From: Bacteroidaceae bacterium
GTDB lineage: Bacteria > Bacteroidota > Bacteroidia > Bacteroidales > Bacteroidaceae
Assembly (NCBI GenBank): GCA_017451695.1
Contig: JAFTNW010000010.1
Span: forward strand, 38,831 to 102,830
Direction: 5' to 3'
Length of the DNA: 64,000 nt
In this document: piece by piece, positions 1 through 8,164 of the stretch
How the letters are laid out: each line of letters opens with the position of its first letter
Numbering within the stretch: the first letter of the stretch is position 1
Position numbers and translations under genes: made by a program
The notes under the pieces: model-generated
Seen by the model: the letters and a program-made list of their open reading frames with translations, nothing else
The model's database searches: none
What the model was told of the DNA's origin: nothing

Positions 1-1374
1 AAGTGCATATTCGAGTTCGTATGCCACAGCCTCGCCAAACATATTGCAAGGTATGTAGCCGTATGTGTGGCGCAACCCCTTGCCACGCTCACTGCTCGCC
101 GCGGTCTTTTTTATTGCCTCGAAGGCTTCTTCGCGGTTGAATCCTTTGATGCCTTTTACAATGGCGTCGGCAACAACGGGTATTGCAGGGTCGCCCACCA
201 TGCAGTTTGTTTCGTTGCCCCACAGATGCCACACGGGCAAGCGGCCCTGTTTATCGCATATGTCCACCATGCTTGCCACAAATGCGCCGGCCTTTTGCGG
301 CTCTATTATGGTCATGAGTGGTTGCTTGGCGCGATAGGTGTCCCATAGCGAAAAGTTTGTGTAACGCGCTGTGCTGCTGTTGTATATGTTGCCATCGGCA
401 CCCATGTAGTTGCCGTTTATGTCGCTGAAAAGCGCGGGTGCCATCATGCTGTGGTAGAGTGCTGTGTAGAAAATCTTTTTATCCTCCTCGCTGTGGCAGG
501 TTACATTTATTTTTGCAAGCTCGCTCTCCCACGCTTGGGCAGCCTCGGCTGCAATGGTGTCAAAATTTTTGTGCAGGGCCTCTTGCTCAAGCGCGATGGT
601 TGCGCCCTCTATGCTCACCGGTGATATTGCCACCTTTAATATAATCTGCTCGCCCTCTGTGGTGGCAAACGAAGCGCGGCCATACATGTTATCACGCCCG
701 TGCAGGGTGAATTTATCGAAAGGTTTGCTTGTTTCTGCCACGAAATATACACGTTGCACACGCGCCCACCCCTTGGAATGGCGGTAGCCTGTGATGCGGT
801 TGTTGCCCACAGCCTGCATGTGGCACTCGGTGGTGCGGTCCCAGCAACCGCCGTTTTCAAGGTCGAACACAATGGCTGCCTCGTGCGACGCGGGGAATGT
901 GTAGCGGTGCACACCGGTGCGTGCCGTTGCGGTAATCTCGGCCTTTATGCCGTAGCGTGTGAGGGGCGCAGCGTAGTACCCCGGGCGGGTAACCTCATTC
1001 TCCCTGTCGGCGGGCGACCACAGCCCGCTGTGGGGGTTGTCCATGGTGCCTCGTGCGTATGTAACATCGCCTGTTATGGGCATCACCGTTATGTCGAACA
1101 AATCGCCTATGCCCGTGCCGCTTAAATGGGTGTGGGAGAATCCTATCACACTGTTCTCGCTGCGGTGGTAGCCCGAGCACCAATCCCACGCTTGGTTTAT
1201 GCTTGTGGGCCCTGCCTGCACCATGCCGAAGGGAACGCTTGCTCCCACGAATACATGCCCATGCCCACCGCTGCCTATGAGTGGGTTTACATATTGTGTG
1301 AGCCTCTCTGCGGGTGTTTGTGTGCAGGCTGTTATGAGTAGTGCAATGAGCAGTGGTATGGTGCTTCTTTTCAT
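1..1374 (-). CDS. GH92 alpha-mannosidase, lipoprotein (partial, C-terminus beyond window)
   Basis: The reading frame starts at the ATG complementary to 1372-1374 and stays open to base 1, giving 458 residues. The N-terminus is a lipoprotein signal with lipobox LITAC (Cys17), followed by the GH92 opening YVNPLIGSGGHGH and SVPFGMVQAGP, then the family stretches GFSHTHLSGTG and YTNFSLWDTYRAKQPL. GH92 enzymes are calcium-dependent exo-alpha-mannosidases acting on N-glycans or yeast mannan; the catalytic NEPD and GNDD segments lie beyond the window, so activity cannot be judged. It overlaps the upstream GH92 gene by 4 bp (ATGA), so translation is probably coupled. Being a lipoprotein, it may be exposed on the surface or face the periplasm, whereas its neighbour has an ordinary signal peptide. 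Confidence 0.9.
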   Translation of the reverse strand, partial: MKRSTIPLLIALLITACTQTPAERLTQYVNPLIGSGGHGHVFVGASVPFGMVQAGPTSINQAWDWCSGYHRSENSVIGFSHTHLSGTGIGDLFDITVMPITGDVTYARGTMDNPHSGLWSPADRENEVTRPGYYAAPLTRYGIKAEITATARTGVHRYTFPASHEAAIVFDLENGGCWDRTTECHMQAVGNNRITGYRHSKGWARVQRVYFVAETSKPFDKFTLHGRDNMYGRASFATTEGEQIILKVAISPVSIEGATIALEQEALHKNFDTIAAEAAQAWESELAKINVTCHSEEDKKIFYTALYHSMMAPALFSDINGNYMGADGNIYNSSTARYTNFSLWDTYRAKQPLMTIIEPQKAGAFVASMVDICDKQGRLPVWHLWGNETNCMVGDPAIPVVADAIVKGIKGFNREEAFEAIKKTAASSERGKGLRHTYGYIPCNMFGEAVAYELEYAL

Positions 1375-3617
1375 TTGGGCTCTTTTTTAAGTATAAATTC
1401 CAGGTTGCCGCCAAGAATCTCATTGTGGTGCAGGCGGTAGCGATTGGTTTCTTTCCCGTTGAGCATTATTCGGTCTATGTAGTGGCATCCTTCGGTGGGT
1501 GCGCTCTTTCTAATGGTTACGCGCCCTTGCGGGGTGGTTATGCTCACACGGTCGAATATGGGGGTGGTGAGCGTGTAGAAGGGCTCGGCAGGGCAGTCGG
1601 GGTATAGCCCCATCATTGAGAATACAGCCCATGCCGATAGCGTGCCTGTGTCGTCGTTGCCGGGCAGCCCGCCGGGGCTGTCGGTGTAATATGTGTCGAG
1701 CAGGCGTTTTACCTCTTTCTGTGTGCGCCACTCTTCGCCGCGGAAACGGCTGAAAAGGTAGGGGTAGGCAATGTCGGGCTCGTTGGTGGGGTCGTAGTGA
1801 TTGTCGTCGAAAACGCCTTGCAGGCTCTCTACGAAATGCTTCTTGCCACCCATGAGCTTGGCAAGGCCCTTTGTATCGTGCGTGGCAGCAAAGGTATAGC
1901 CCCATGCCGGGCCTTCGTGAAAGCCCGGGATATTTTCAAAGTGTTTTCCGGTGGCGGGGTTAAAGTCGCCAAGGAATGTGCCGTCGGCTGTAAGGGGGCG
2001 CAGCGTGCCATGCTCCTTGCAGTAGTAGCGGCGGTAGCTTTGCGCCCTCTTGCGGAACTCCTTTGCGCGGGTGGTGTCGCCAAGCGAGTCGGCAAGGCAG
2101 GCTATGGCATAGTCGGCAGCGCAGTATTCAAGGGCATGTGATACGGAATTGTCGCCCGAGAGGTCGCCCTCAAAGTATCCCACAGGGATATATCCATCGC
2201 TTATGTATGGGTCAATGTCGGGGCGCATGGGGTTTTTGCTCCCCTCGGTGGTGGCCGATTTAAGCATGCCCTCGTACCCCTTTTTAATATCGAAATCGCG
2301 CACTCCCTTTATCCAGCTGTCGGCAATGACAATGGCGGCAGGGTCGCCCTCCATGGTGTATGTTTCGCGTCCGAACAGTTCCCAGCGTGGCAGCCATCCA
2401 CCCTCCTCGTACATGCCCACCAATGAGCGTAGCATGTTGGTTTGCAGTTCGGGATATACAAGCGTGAGCAACGGGTGCAGATTGCGGTAGGTGTCCCACA
2501 GCGAAAAGACCGTGTAGCGGTTGTGGTTGCTGCGGCCTGTTTTGCCGCTCTCCATCATGGGGTACTCACCGTTTACATCGCTTATTATGCTTGGGTGTAT
2601 GAGCGCATGGTACAGGGCGGTGTAGAATACTCGCTGCTGCTCGGTGGTGCCGCCCTCTATCTCTATGCGCCCGAGCATGTCGTTCCATTGGCGCGTTGCC
2701 GCAGTGCGTATATCGTCGAAGGTTTTTCCATCCTGCTCTTTTTGCAGATTTTCTCTGGCATTCTCGATAGATACGAAAGAGACACCCATCTGCACGATAA
2801 TCTGCTCCCCCGGGGCAAGGTTGTCGTAACTGAAAAGGTAGCCCACGTTGTCTCCCGCAACCTCGCGGTGGTAGTTGTGGTATAGCTTATATGTGCCATC
2901 GTCGGGGCACCAATCGGCCTCCACCCCTTTGAGCAACGGCTGGAACTTCCAAGCACAGCTTGCCGACGGTTCGCGCGATACCCGCATCACAAAATAGATG
3001 GGAAACACCGCTTGCGTGGTGTAGCAGAATGTGCCCAGCAACTTCATCCCCTCAATCTCGGTGCTACTCACACGGCGCACCATGGCACCGCACTCGTTGG
3101 TGAGCCCCTCGCCCAAGTTCAGAATTATATTACCCTTGCCGGCGGGGAAGGTGTATCGCTCGCATGAGGTGCGGGTGGTTGCCGTAACCTCGCTCCTTAT
3201 GCCATATTTTGTGAGTGTGTTGCCGTAGTAGCCCGGCGATGCTGTTTCGTGCCTGTATTCCGTGCCGTAGTTCAGGTAATTCACATCGGGCTCACCGGTG
3301 GTGGGCATCACAAGCAACGACGATGCCTCGGGGCAGCCCACACCGCTCAATGCAACGTGGGCATAGCCTGTGAAAAAGCTGTTGTTGTATTCGTAGGGTG
3401 CCGACCACCAGCGGCTGTCCTTGTCGTAGGTGTTGAGGTCGGCCCCCATCACGTTGAACGGTACCACCGACATCATGCCGCCGGGCAGTACCGCCCCGGG
3501 GTTGGTGGTGCCGTAGTTGGTGGTGCCTATAAAGGGGTTTACAAGCACGGCGGGCTTCTGTGCCATGGTTGCAAGCGCACAGGCAGCCGCTATGATGGAT
3601 AATAGGGCTTTTTTCAT
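1371..3617 (-). CDS. GH92 alpha-1,2/1,3-type mannosidase, complete
   Basis: This 748-residue protein has an N-terminal signal peptide ending near ALATMAQ and the GH92 start VNPFIGTTNYGTTNPGAVLP. The catalytic region is intact: the general acid Glu613 sits in NEPDIAYPYLF, and Asp655/Asp656 sit in GNDDTGTLSAWAVFSMMGLYP, the family's base/water-activating pair. Length and domain order (N-terminal beta-sandwich, then alpha/alpha barrel) fit the family. It overlaps the ROK kinase gene upstream and the second GH92 gene downstream by 4 bp each. Family members remove terminal alpha-mannose one residue at a time; linkage specificity cannot be read from sequence. It probably works in the periplasm on manno-oligosaccharides. 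Confidence 0.93.
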   Translation of the reverse strand: MKKALLSIIAAACALATMAQKPAVLVNPFIGTTNYGTTNPGAVLPGGMMSVVPFNVMGADLNTYDKDSRWWSAPYEYNNSFFTGYAHVALSGVGCPEASSLLVMPTTGEPDVNYLNYGTEYRHETASPGYYGNTLTKYGIRSEVTATTRTSCERYTFPAGKGNIILNLGEGLTNECGAMVRRVSSTEIEGMKLLGTFCYTTQAVFPIYFVMRVSREPSASCAWKFQPLLKGVEADWCPDDGTYKLYHNYHREVAGDNVGYLFSYDNLAPGEQIIVQMGVSFVSIENARENLQKEQDGKTFDDIRTAATRQWNDMLGRIEIEGGTTEQQRVFYTALYHALIHPSIISDVNGEYPMMESGKTGRSNHNRYTVFSLWDTYRNLHPLLTLVYPELQTNMLRSLVGMYEEGGWLPRWELFGRETYTMEGDPAAIVIADSWIKGVRDFDIKKGYEGMLKSATTEGSKNPMRPDIDPYISDGYIPVGYFEGDLSGDNSVSHALEYCAADYAIACLADSLGDTTRAKEFRKRAQSYRRYYCKEHGTLRPLTADGTFLGDFNPATGKHFENIPGFHEGPAWGYTFAATHDTKGLAKLMGGKKHFVESLQGVFDDNHYDPTNEPDIAYPYLFSRFRGEEWRTQKEVKRLLDTYYTDSPGGLPGNDDTGTLSAWAVFSMMGLYPDCPAEPFYTLTTPIFDRVSITTPQGRVTIRKSAPTEGCHYIDRIMLNGKETNRYRLHHNEILGGNLEFILKKEPK

Positions 3618-4735
3618 TGGTTCTCTGCTTCTTGTTTGTCGAGCTCGCTCAATGCAAATGCGTATGCGCCCACCGATACCGCTTTGCTTGCACCCTGCTT
3701 GGAGATTGCTATGCCCACTCGCTTTTGGCAGTCGTAATCCACATATCTCTCCTCGCCATAAACCTTTACCTTCTTTACCTCTCCCCGGGCAAAAAGTGCA
3801 AATTCTTGCTCGTCTTCAAGGTTATATACATTCATCTGCACCAAATTTACCTCCTCGCCGCCAAGGGTGTGCAGCTTGGAGCGTAGCTCGGCAAGCAGGG
3901 CGGGCATAATCCAGCGGCTTGCAGCCGACACACCACCGCCTATCACCACCAAGCCGTCTATGATTGTAACGGCTGCCGATATTGCTGCGCCGGCCACCCT
4001 GCCGAGTGTGGCAAAGGCCTCTTTTGCAGCCTGTTGGTTGCCCTCGCGTGTGCCGTCGGCTATTTCGCATATATCCTTGGGGGTGAGGCCGTGTGCAGGG
4101 TTGCCGCTTGCCTCGCCATACACTCTCTGCACAGCTCTTATGGCAACGCCCTCTTCCACAAGAACATCGGGCATATCCCTGTGGCGCAGGCAAAAGGTCT
4201 CCACGCACGAATTATCGCCTCTGTTCAGTTTGTTGTCTATTACCACGCCAATCCCGAATCCTGTTCCTATGGTATAGCCTATGAGGTTTCTGTATTGCTT
4301 GTTTGAGCCCGCCTGTCGCAAGCGACGGTTTATTTGTGGCAACGCACCGCAAAGGGCCTCGCCATAGGCAAAGAGGTCGCCATCGTTGTTTATGAACACG
4401 GGCACGCCGAATTTGCCTTGGAGAAAGGCTCCGAGTGCCACCCCGTCGCGGAAGGATGGAAAATTGGGCAGATAACCGCCTATAATGCCGTTGGGGTAGT
4501 CGGCGGGGCCGGGGAAGGCAAAACTTATTGCCACCGGTTTCTTATCCAATTGGTCAAATACCTGTGTGAACCCCTCTACAAGCGTTTGCAGGCATTTGTC
4601 GAGGTCGTGTGCTTGCGAAGGCATGCTTATGGGCTCGACAATGAACTCGCCTGCCTGCATTGCTCCGAAAACAAAATTTGTGCCACCCGCATCTAATGTG
4701 GCCACTATGCGGTGGTCGTTTTTGTATTTGCTCAT
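3614..4735 (-). CDS. ROK family sugar kinase
   Basis: This is a 373-residue cytoplasmic protein. The ATP phosphate-binding motif DAGGTNFVFG is at residues 16-25, and the catalytic Asp lies in the INNDGD motif near 115-120. A glycine-rich GYTIGTGFGIGVV segment and the GLVVIGGGVSAAS motif complete the ROK fold. The zinc-binding cysteine motif of many ROK glucokinases and repressors (CXCGXXGC) is absent, and there is no N-terminal HTH, so it is a kinase rather than a NagC-type regulator. Its place between a mannanase-type GH5 and two alpha-mannosidases suggests that it phosphorylates the released hexose (mannose, or glucose/fructose); that substrate is inferred. It overlaps both neighbours by 4 bp. 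Confidence 0.88.
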   Translation of the reverse strand: MSKYKNDHRIVATLDAGGTNFVFGAMQAGEFIVEPISMPSQAHDLDKCLQTLVEGFTQVFDQLDKKPVAISFAFPGPADYPNGIIGGYLPNFPSFRDGVALGAFLQGKFGVPVFINNDGDLFAYGEALCGALPQINRRLRQAGSNKQYRNLIGYTIGTGFGIGVVIDNKLNRGDNSCVETFCLRHRDMPDVLVEEGVAIRAVQRVYGEASGNPAHGLTPKDICEIADGTREGNQQAAKEAFATLGRVAGAAISAAVTIIDGLVVIGGGVSAASRWIMPALLAELRSKLHTLGGEEVNLVQMNVYNLEDEQEFALFARGEVKKVKVYGEERYVDYDCQKRVGIAISKQGASKAVSVGAYAFALSELDKQEAENQ

Positions 4736-6036
4736 TTTGCTTGTTGTTTTATTGCTTGCGTGTATTCCTTGATTATGTTTATGGTGGTGCTGTCGCTATC
4801 GAACACCGAGTACCAGCCCTGCGGCTCGTGGGGCGGGTCGCACAGATAGTCGTCGCCGGGGCACCACACCGCCTCGCGCGGGCGTCCACCGCCTCCCCAG
4901 CCCCAGAAATTGCAACCCGCAATGGGCGTGCCACCGTATAAGCTGTTTTTTACCTGTTCGAATATGCAACGGTAGAAGGTGTCGCGGCTGTCGGTGGGCA
5001 CATCTGTTCCCGATATGTTGTCCTTGCGCGGGTAACCGAACTCCTCTATTACCAGCGGCTTGTTAATTTTTTTTGCCATGGCAATATGTCTTTCAATGTA
5101 TTCCACGCTCTTTTTGCAAGCGTTGTCTATACCGCTGTCGGGGGCTTGGCGCGGTGTCCAGCCCCAATTTGCGGGCCATATATGAATGGTCAGGTAGTCT
5201 ATGTTCTTGTCGCTGTGTATGAGCTCGCACAGCTGCTCGTCGGCCTCGCAACCTATGATGCCCTCGCTGCCTGTCGATACAAGGTGGTTGCTGTCCATGC
5301 TTTTTATAAGGGCGGCCGCTTTTGCTATCCAGCGGGCAAACTGCTCTTTGTTGTCGCGGGCAAAGGGGCGTGGCTCGTTGCACAGTTGCCAGCTCATTAT
5401 GGCGGGCTCCTCGGTGTAGGGGCGGCCTGTGATGCTGTTGGTGCGCGATACAATCTGCTCTATGAAATTGTAGTACAGCTGCTGTGCCTCCTCGCTGCGC
5501 GAAAATTGTGCCGAGTAATCGACATATCGGTCGTAACCGCCGGGCACGTTGGCATTGGGCGAGTCGCCATAGCCGCACTCTTTTAGGTAAAACCCATATC
5601 CGCCACTCCAATCCCATGCGTTGTTCAGGTATATCACAGCCTGCATGTCGCGCTTTTCAAGCTGGGCAATGGTGTAGTCGAGCCCCGCAAGCAGAGTGTC
5701 GTTGAGCAACCCGGGTGCCTGTTGCAGATAGGGCTTGGCGGGGTTGGCAAGCGCGCTGCCTGCATCGGGGCCGGCGAGTATTCGCAGGTTGTCGATGCCT
5801 ATGCTTTTGAGTATATCGAGCTCTTTGCAAAGCCTCTCTCTGTCGCCCCCTTCGCCTGTGGAGCCAAGGATGGATGCATACCACATGTTTGTACCAATGA
5901 AATTGTATGGTGCCTCATTTTTTATAAGTTCCGTGCCGCGGGTGGTTATGAACGGGGTGGTACCCGCATCCTTGCGGGTACACGATGTAATAAGCAATAT
6001 TGCAGCCATTGCCGCGTATAAAATATTCTTTGTCAT
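4732..6036 (-). CDS. GH5 (mannanase-like) lipoprotein glycoside hydrolase
   Basis: This 434-residue lipoprotein (lipobox ITSC, Cys19) heads a four-gene operon. It has the GH5/clan A layout: the acid/base Glu221 lies in QLCNEPRPF and the nucleophile Glu332 in VIEEFGYPR, with HIWPANWGW between them providing the substrate His/Tyr/Trp cluster. The opening FIGTNMWYASILG and the NNAWDWSGG motif resemble subfamily GH5_7 beta-mannanases and mannosidases. It is likely to cleave beta-mannosidic linkages outside the cytoplasm and feed the following ROK kinase and GH92 enzymes. No SusC/SusD pair accompanies it in the window. Subfamily assignment is by motif recall and is less sure than the family. Confidence 0.87.
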   Translation of the reverse strand: MTKNILYAAMAAILLITSCTRKDAGTTPFITTRGTELIKNEAPYNFIGTNMWYASILGSTGEGGDRERLCKELDILKSIGIDNLRILAGPDAGSALANPAKPYLQQAPGLLNDTLLAGLDYTIAQLEKRDMQAVIYLNNAWDWSGGYGFYLKECGYGDSPNANVPGGYDRYVDYSAQFSRSEEAQQLYYNFIEQIVSRTNSITGRPYTEEPAIMSWQLCNEPRPFARDNKEQFARWIAKAAALIKSMDSNHLVSTGSEGIIGCEADEQLCELIHSDKNIDYLTIHIWPANWGWTPRQAPDSGIDNACKKSVEYIERHIAMAKKINKPLVIEEFGYPRKDNISGTDVPTDSRDTFYRCIFEQVKNSLYGGTPIAGCNFWGWGGGGRPREAVWCPGDDYLCDPPHEPQGWYSVFDSDSTTINIIKEYTQAIKQQAK

Positions 6037-6056
6037 TTTCTGTTTTTTCTTTCCAT

Positions 6057-6065
6057 GCGAAGATA
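6057..6065 (-). promoter_or_regulatory. Probable -7 element of the GH5-ROK-GH92 operon
   Basis: On the minus strand this reads TATCTTCGC, a common variant of the Bacteroidota -7 box, 20 bp upstream of the GH5 start codon. No clean TTTG -33 element is seen at the expected distance. Confidence 0.5.
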
Positions 6066-6169
6066 GTGATTTGTGTTAAAGAAACGAACTTTGCGGGTAT
6101 ATTTTTACCAAAGGTTGTTTATACTTTCCCTTTAATAATGTGTAAAAGGCTATTTTTTGCTTTTTGGTG

Positions 6170-6199
6170 TTGGGGTTTTGGCAACAATTCTTATCTTTG
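6170..6199 (+). promoter_or_regulatory. Probable promoter of the etfBA operon
   Basis: The -7 box TATCTTTG is at 6192-6199 with TTGG at 6170-6173, 18 bp upstream, matching the Bacteroidota sigma-70 pattern. It lies 68 bp before the chosen etfB start, which argues against the longer reading frame that begins at 6157. Confidence 0.6.
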
Positions 6200-6267
6200 C
6201 ACGGAATATGCGGCTCCTTTTTTGCATGGCAATGCCTTTCGGCAGGGGCTGTGAAAATGTATTTGAT

Positions 6268-7140
6268 ATGAGTTTGAATATTATTGTATTGGCAAAGCAG
6301 GTTCCCGATACCCGCAACGTGGGTGCGCAGGCAATGAATGCCGATGGTACCATCAATCGTGCCGCCCTACCTGCGATATTCAACCCCGACGACCTTGGTG
6401 CTTTGGAGCAGGCTTTGCAGTTGAAAGATAAAAATCCCGGGAGCCGTGTAACGGTGCTCACAATGGGCCCCAAGCGTGCCACGGAGTTGTTGCGCGAGGC
6501 TCTTTACAGGGGTGCCGATGAGGCTGTCCTCCTGTCCGACAGTGCATTCGCCGGTGCCGATACGTTGGCAACATCGTATGCACTCACCACCGCTATTCGC
6601 AAGATAGGTGATTTTGATATAATCCTTTGCGGCCGCCAGGCAATTGACGGCGACACCGCGCAGGTGGGCCCGCAAGTGGCGCAGCAGCTTGCTATTCCGC
6701 AAGTTACTTATGTGCGCAAAGTGCAGGCTGTGGAGAACGGCACAGCCGTTGTGGAGCGTGCCATAGAGAATGGTGTGGAGCTGTTGAAGGCTCCCCTGCC
6801 TCTGTTGCTCACGGTAGATGGCACGGCATCGCCCTGCCGCCCTTGCAATGCCTATCGCATGTTGCGTTTCCACCGTGCCGCCACAGCACAGGAACAGGCT
6901 GCCGATGACTATAAATATAGCGCACAGGCACAGGCCGATGAGGCTCTCACCATCAAGGAGTGGGCGCTTGCCGATGTAAACGGCGATGCCGCGCGTTGCG
7001 GTCTTTCGGGCTCTCCCACCAAGGTGAAGGCGGTAACGAATATTGTTTTCAAGGTAAAGGAGAGCAAGAGATATACGGCCGACGGCGAGCAGATAAAATC
7101 GCTCGTTGCCGAGCTTTTGGCAAACCACACAATAGGATAA
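6268..7140 (+). CDS. etfB: Electron transfer flavoprotein, beta subunit
   Basis: This 290-residue protein begins MSLNIIVLAKQVPDT, the classic EtfB N-terminus, and contains GADEAVLLSD, DIILCGRQAIDGDTAQVGP and SPTKVKAVTN, the AMP-binding and alpha-contact motifs of the family. The frame is open back to 6157, but the promoter at 6170-6199 and family alignment place the start at 6268. EtfB pairs with EtfA to hold FAD and carry electrons from an acyl-CoA dehydrogenase, here encoded two genes downstream. It is 4 bp from etfA. In anaerobic Bacteroidales this cluster may work in short-chain or amino-acid-derived acyl-CoA metabolism; the direction is not readable from sequence. Confidence 0.95.
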   Translation: MSLNIIVLAKQVPDTRNVGAQAMNADGTINRAALPAIFNPDDLGALEQALQLKDKNPGSRVTVLTMGPKRATELLREALYRGADEAVLLSDSAFAGADTLATSYALTTAIRKIGDFDIILCGRQAIDGDTAQVGPQVAQQLAIPQVTYVRKVQAVENGTAVVERAIENGVELLKAPLPLLLTVDGTASPCRPCNAYRMLRFHRAATAQEQAADDYKYSAQAQADEALTIKEWALADVNGDAARCGLSGSPTKVKAVTNIVFKVKESKRYTADGEQIKSLVAELLANHTIG

Positions 7141-7144
7141 GCTT

Positions 7145-8164
7145 ATGAATAATATATTGGTTTATTGCGAGGTGCGCGATGCTCATGTAGCCGAGGTGAG
7201 CCTGGAACTGCTGAGCGAGGGCCGTCGCCTTGCCGACAAACTCGGGGTGCAGCTTGAGGCTGTTGCGCTTGGATGCGGCTTGCAGGGTGTGCCGGCCGAG
7301 GTGTTCCCTTATGGCGTTGATACGCTGCACCTGTTCGACGATGCGCGTCTGTCGCCCTATACCACGTTGCCCTATGCCGAGGCGTTGAGCAAATTAGTGA
7401 GAGAGAACGATTATCAGATATTCCTTCTTGGAGCCACCATAGAGGGGCGCGACCTTGCTCCCCGCCTCACAGCCGAGTTGCATTGCGGCCTCACAGCCGA
7501 TTGTACCTCGCTTGAGATAGGCGATTACGAGGATAGGAAAAGCGGTACAACGATAAAAAATCTTCTGTACCAGATACGCCCCGCCTTTGGCGGTAACATT
7601 GTAGCAACCATTGTAAACCCCCACCACCGCCCGCAGATGGCAACGGTGCGCGAGGGTGTGATGCCGTTGTCGGTGGTGCGTGGCAGCGATTATGCGAGCA
7701 CGGTTGTGCAGCATGCGGTTGCCGATTACATAAGCGATGCAGCCTTTGTGGTGTCGGTGATGGAGCGCCATGTGCAGCCCCCGCAGAACAACCTTAAATC
7801 GGCTCCCATTGTGGTTGCCGGCGGTTATGGCGTGGGCAGCAAAGAGAATTTCGAGCAGTTGTTTGCACTTGCGCATCTGTTGCACGGCGAGGTGGGTGCC
7901 ACACGCGCCGCCGTAGATGCCGGCTATACTACACGCGACCGCCAGATAGGGCAGACAGGCCTCACCGTGCGCCCCAAGGTTTATTTCGCTTGCGGTATAT
8001 CGGGGCAGGTGCAGCACATTGCGGGCATGCAGGAGAGTGGAGTGATAATTTCCATTAATAGCGACCCCGATGCACCCATCAACGCCATTGCCGACTATGT
8101 GATAACCGGCAGGGTAGAGGAGGTTGTGCCTCAAATAATAACCTATTATCAGCAGAAACAATGA
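7145..8164 (+). CDS. etfA: Electron transfer flavoprotein, alpha subunit
   Basis: This is a 339-residue protein whose C-terminal half has the diagnostic EtfA FAD-binding segments: VVAGGYGVGSKENF, RQIGQTGLTVRPKVYFACG, and ISGQVQHIAGMQESGVI followed by INSDPDAPI. The N-terminal half (LLGATIEGRDLAPRLTAEL) is the domain that packs on EtfB. It starts 4 bp after etfB and its stop overlaps the acyl-CoA dehydrogenase start (ATGA, 8161-8164), indicating coupled translation of all three partners. No ferredoxin-like extension, as found in some bifurcating EtfA proteins, is present, so bifurcation is not indicated by domain content alone. Confidence 0.95.
   Translation: MNNILVYCEVRDAHVAEVSLELLSEGRRLADKLGVQLEAVALGCGLQGVPAEVFPYGVDTLHLFDDARLSPYTTLPYAEALSKLVRENDYQIFLLGATIEGRDLAPRLTAELHCGLTADCTSLEIGDYEDRKSGTTIKNLLYQIRPAFGGNIVATIVNPHHRPQMATVREGVMPLSVVRGSDYASTVVQHAVADYISDAAFVVSVMERHVQPPQNNLKSAPIVVAGGYGVGSKENFEQLFALAHLLHGEVGATRAAVDAGYTTRDRQIGQTGLTVRPKVYFACGISGQVQHIAGMQESGVIISINSDPDAPINAIADYVITGRVEEVVPQIITYYQQKQ

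Noticed and set aside
6157..6267. N-terminal extension of EtfB
   Set aside because: It would place the promoter box inside the gene and precede the family's standard N-terminus MSLNIIVLAKQVPDT.
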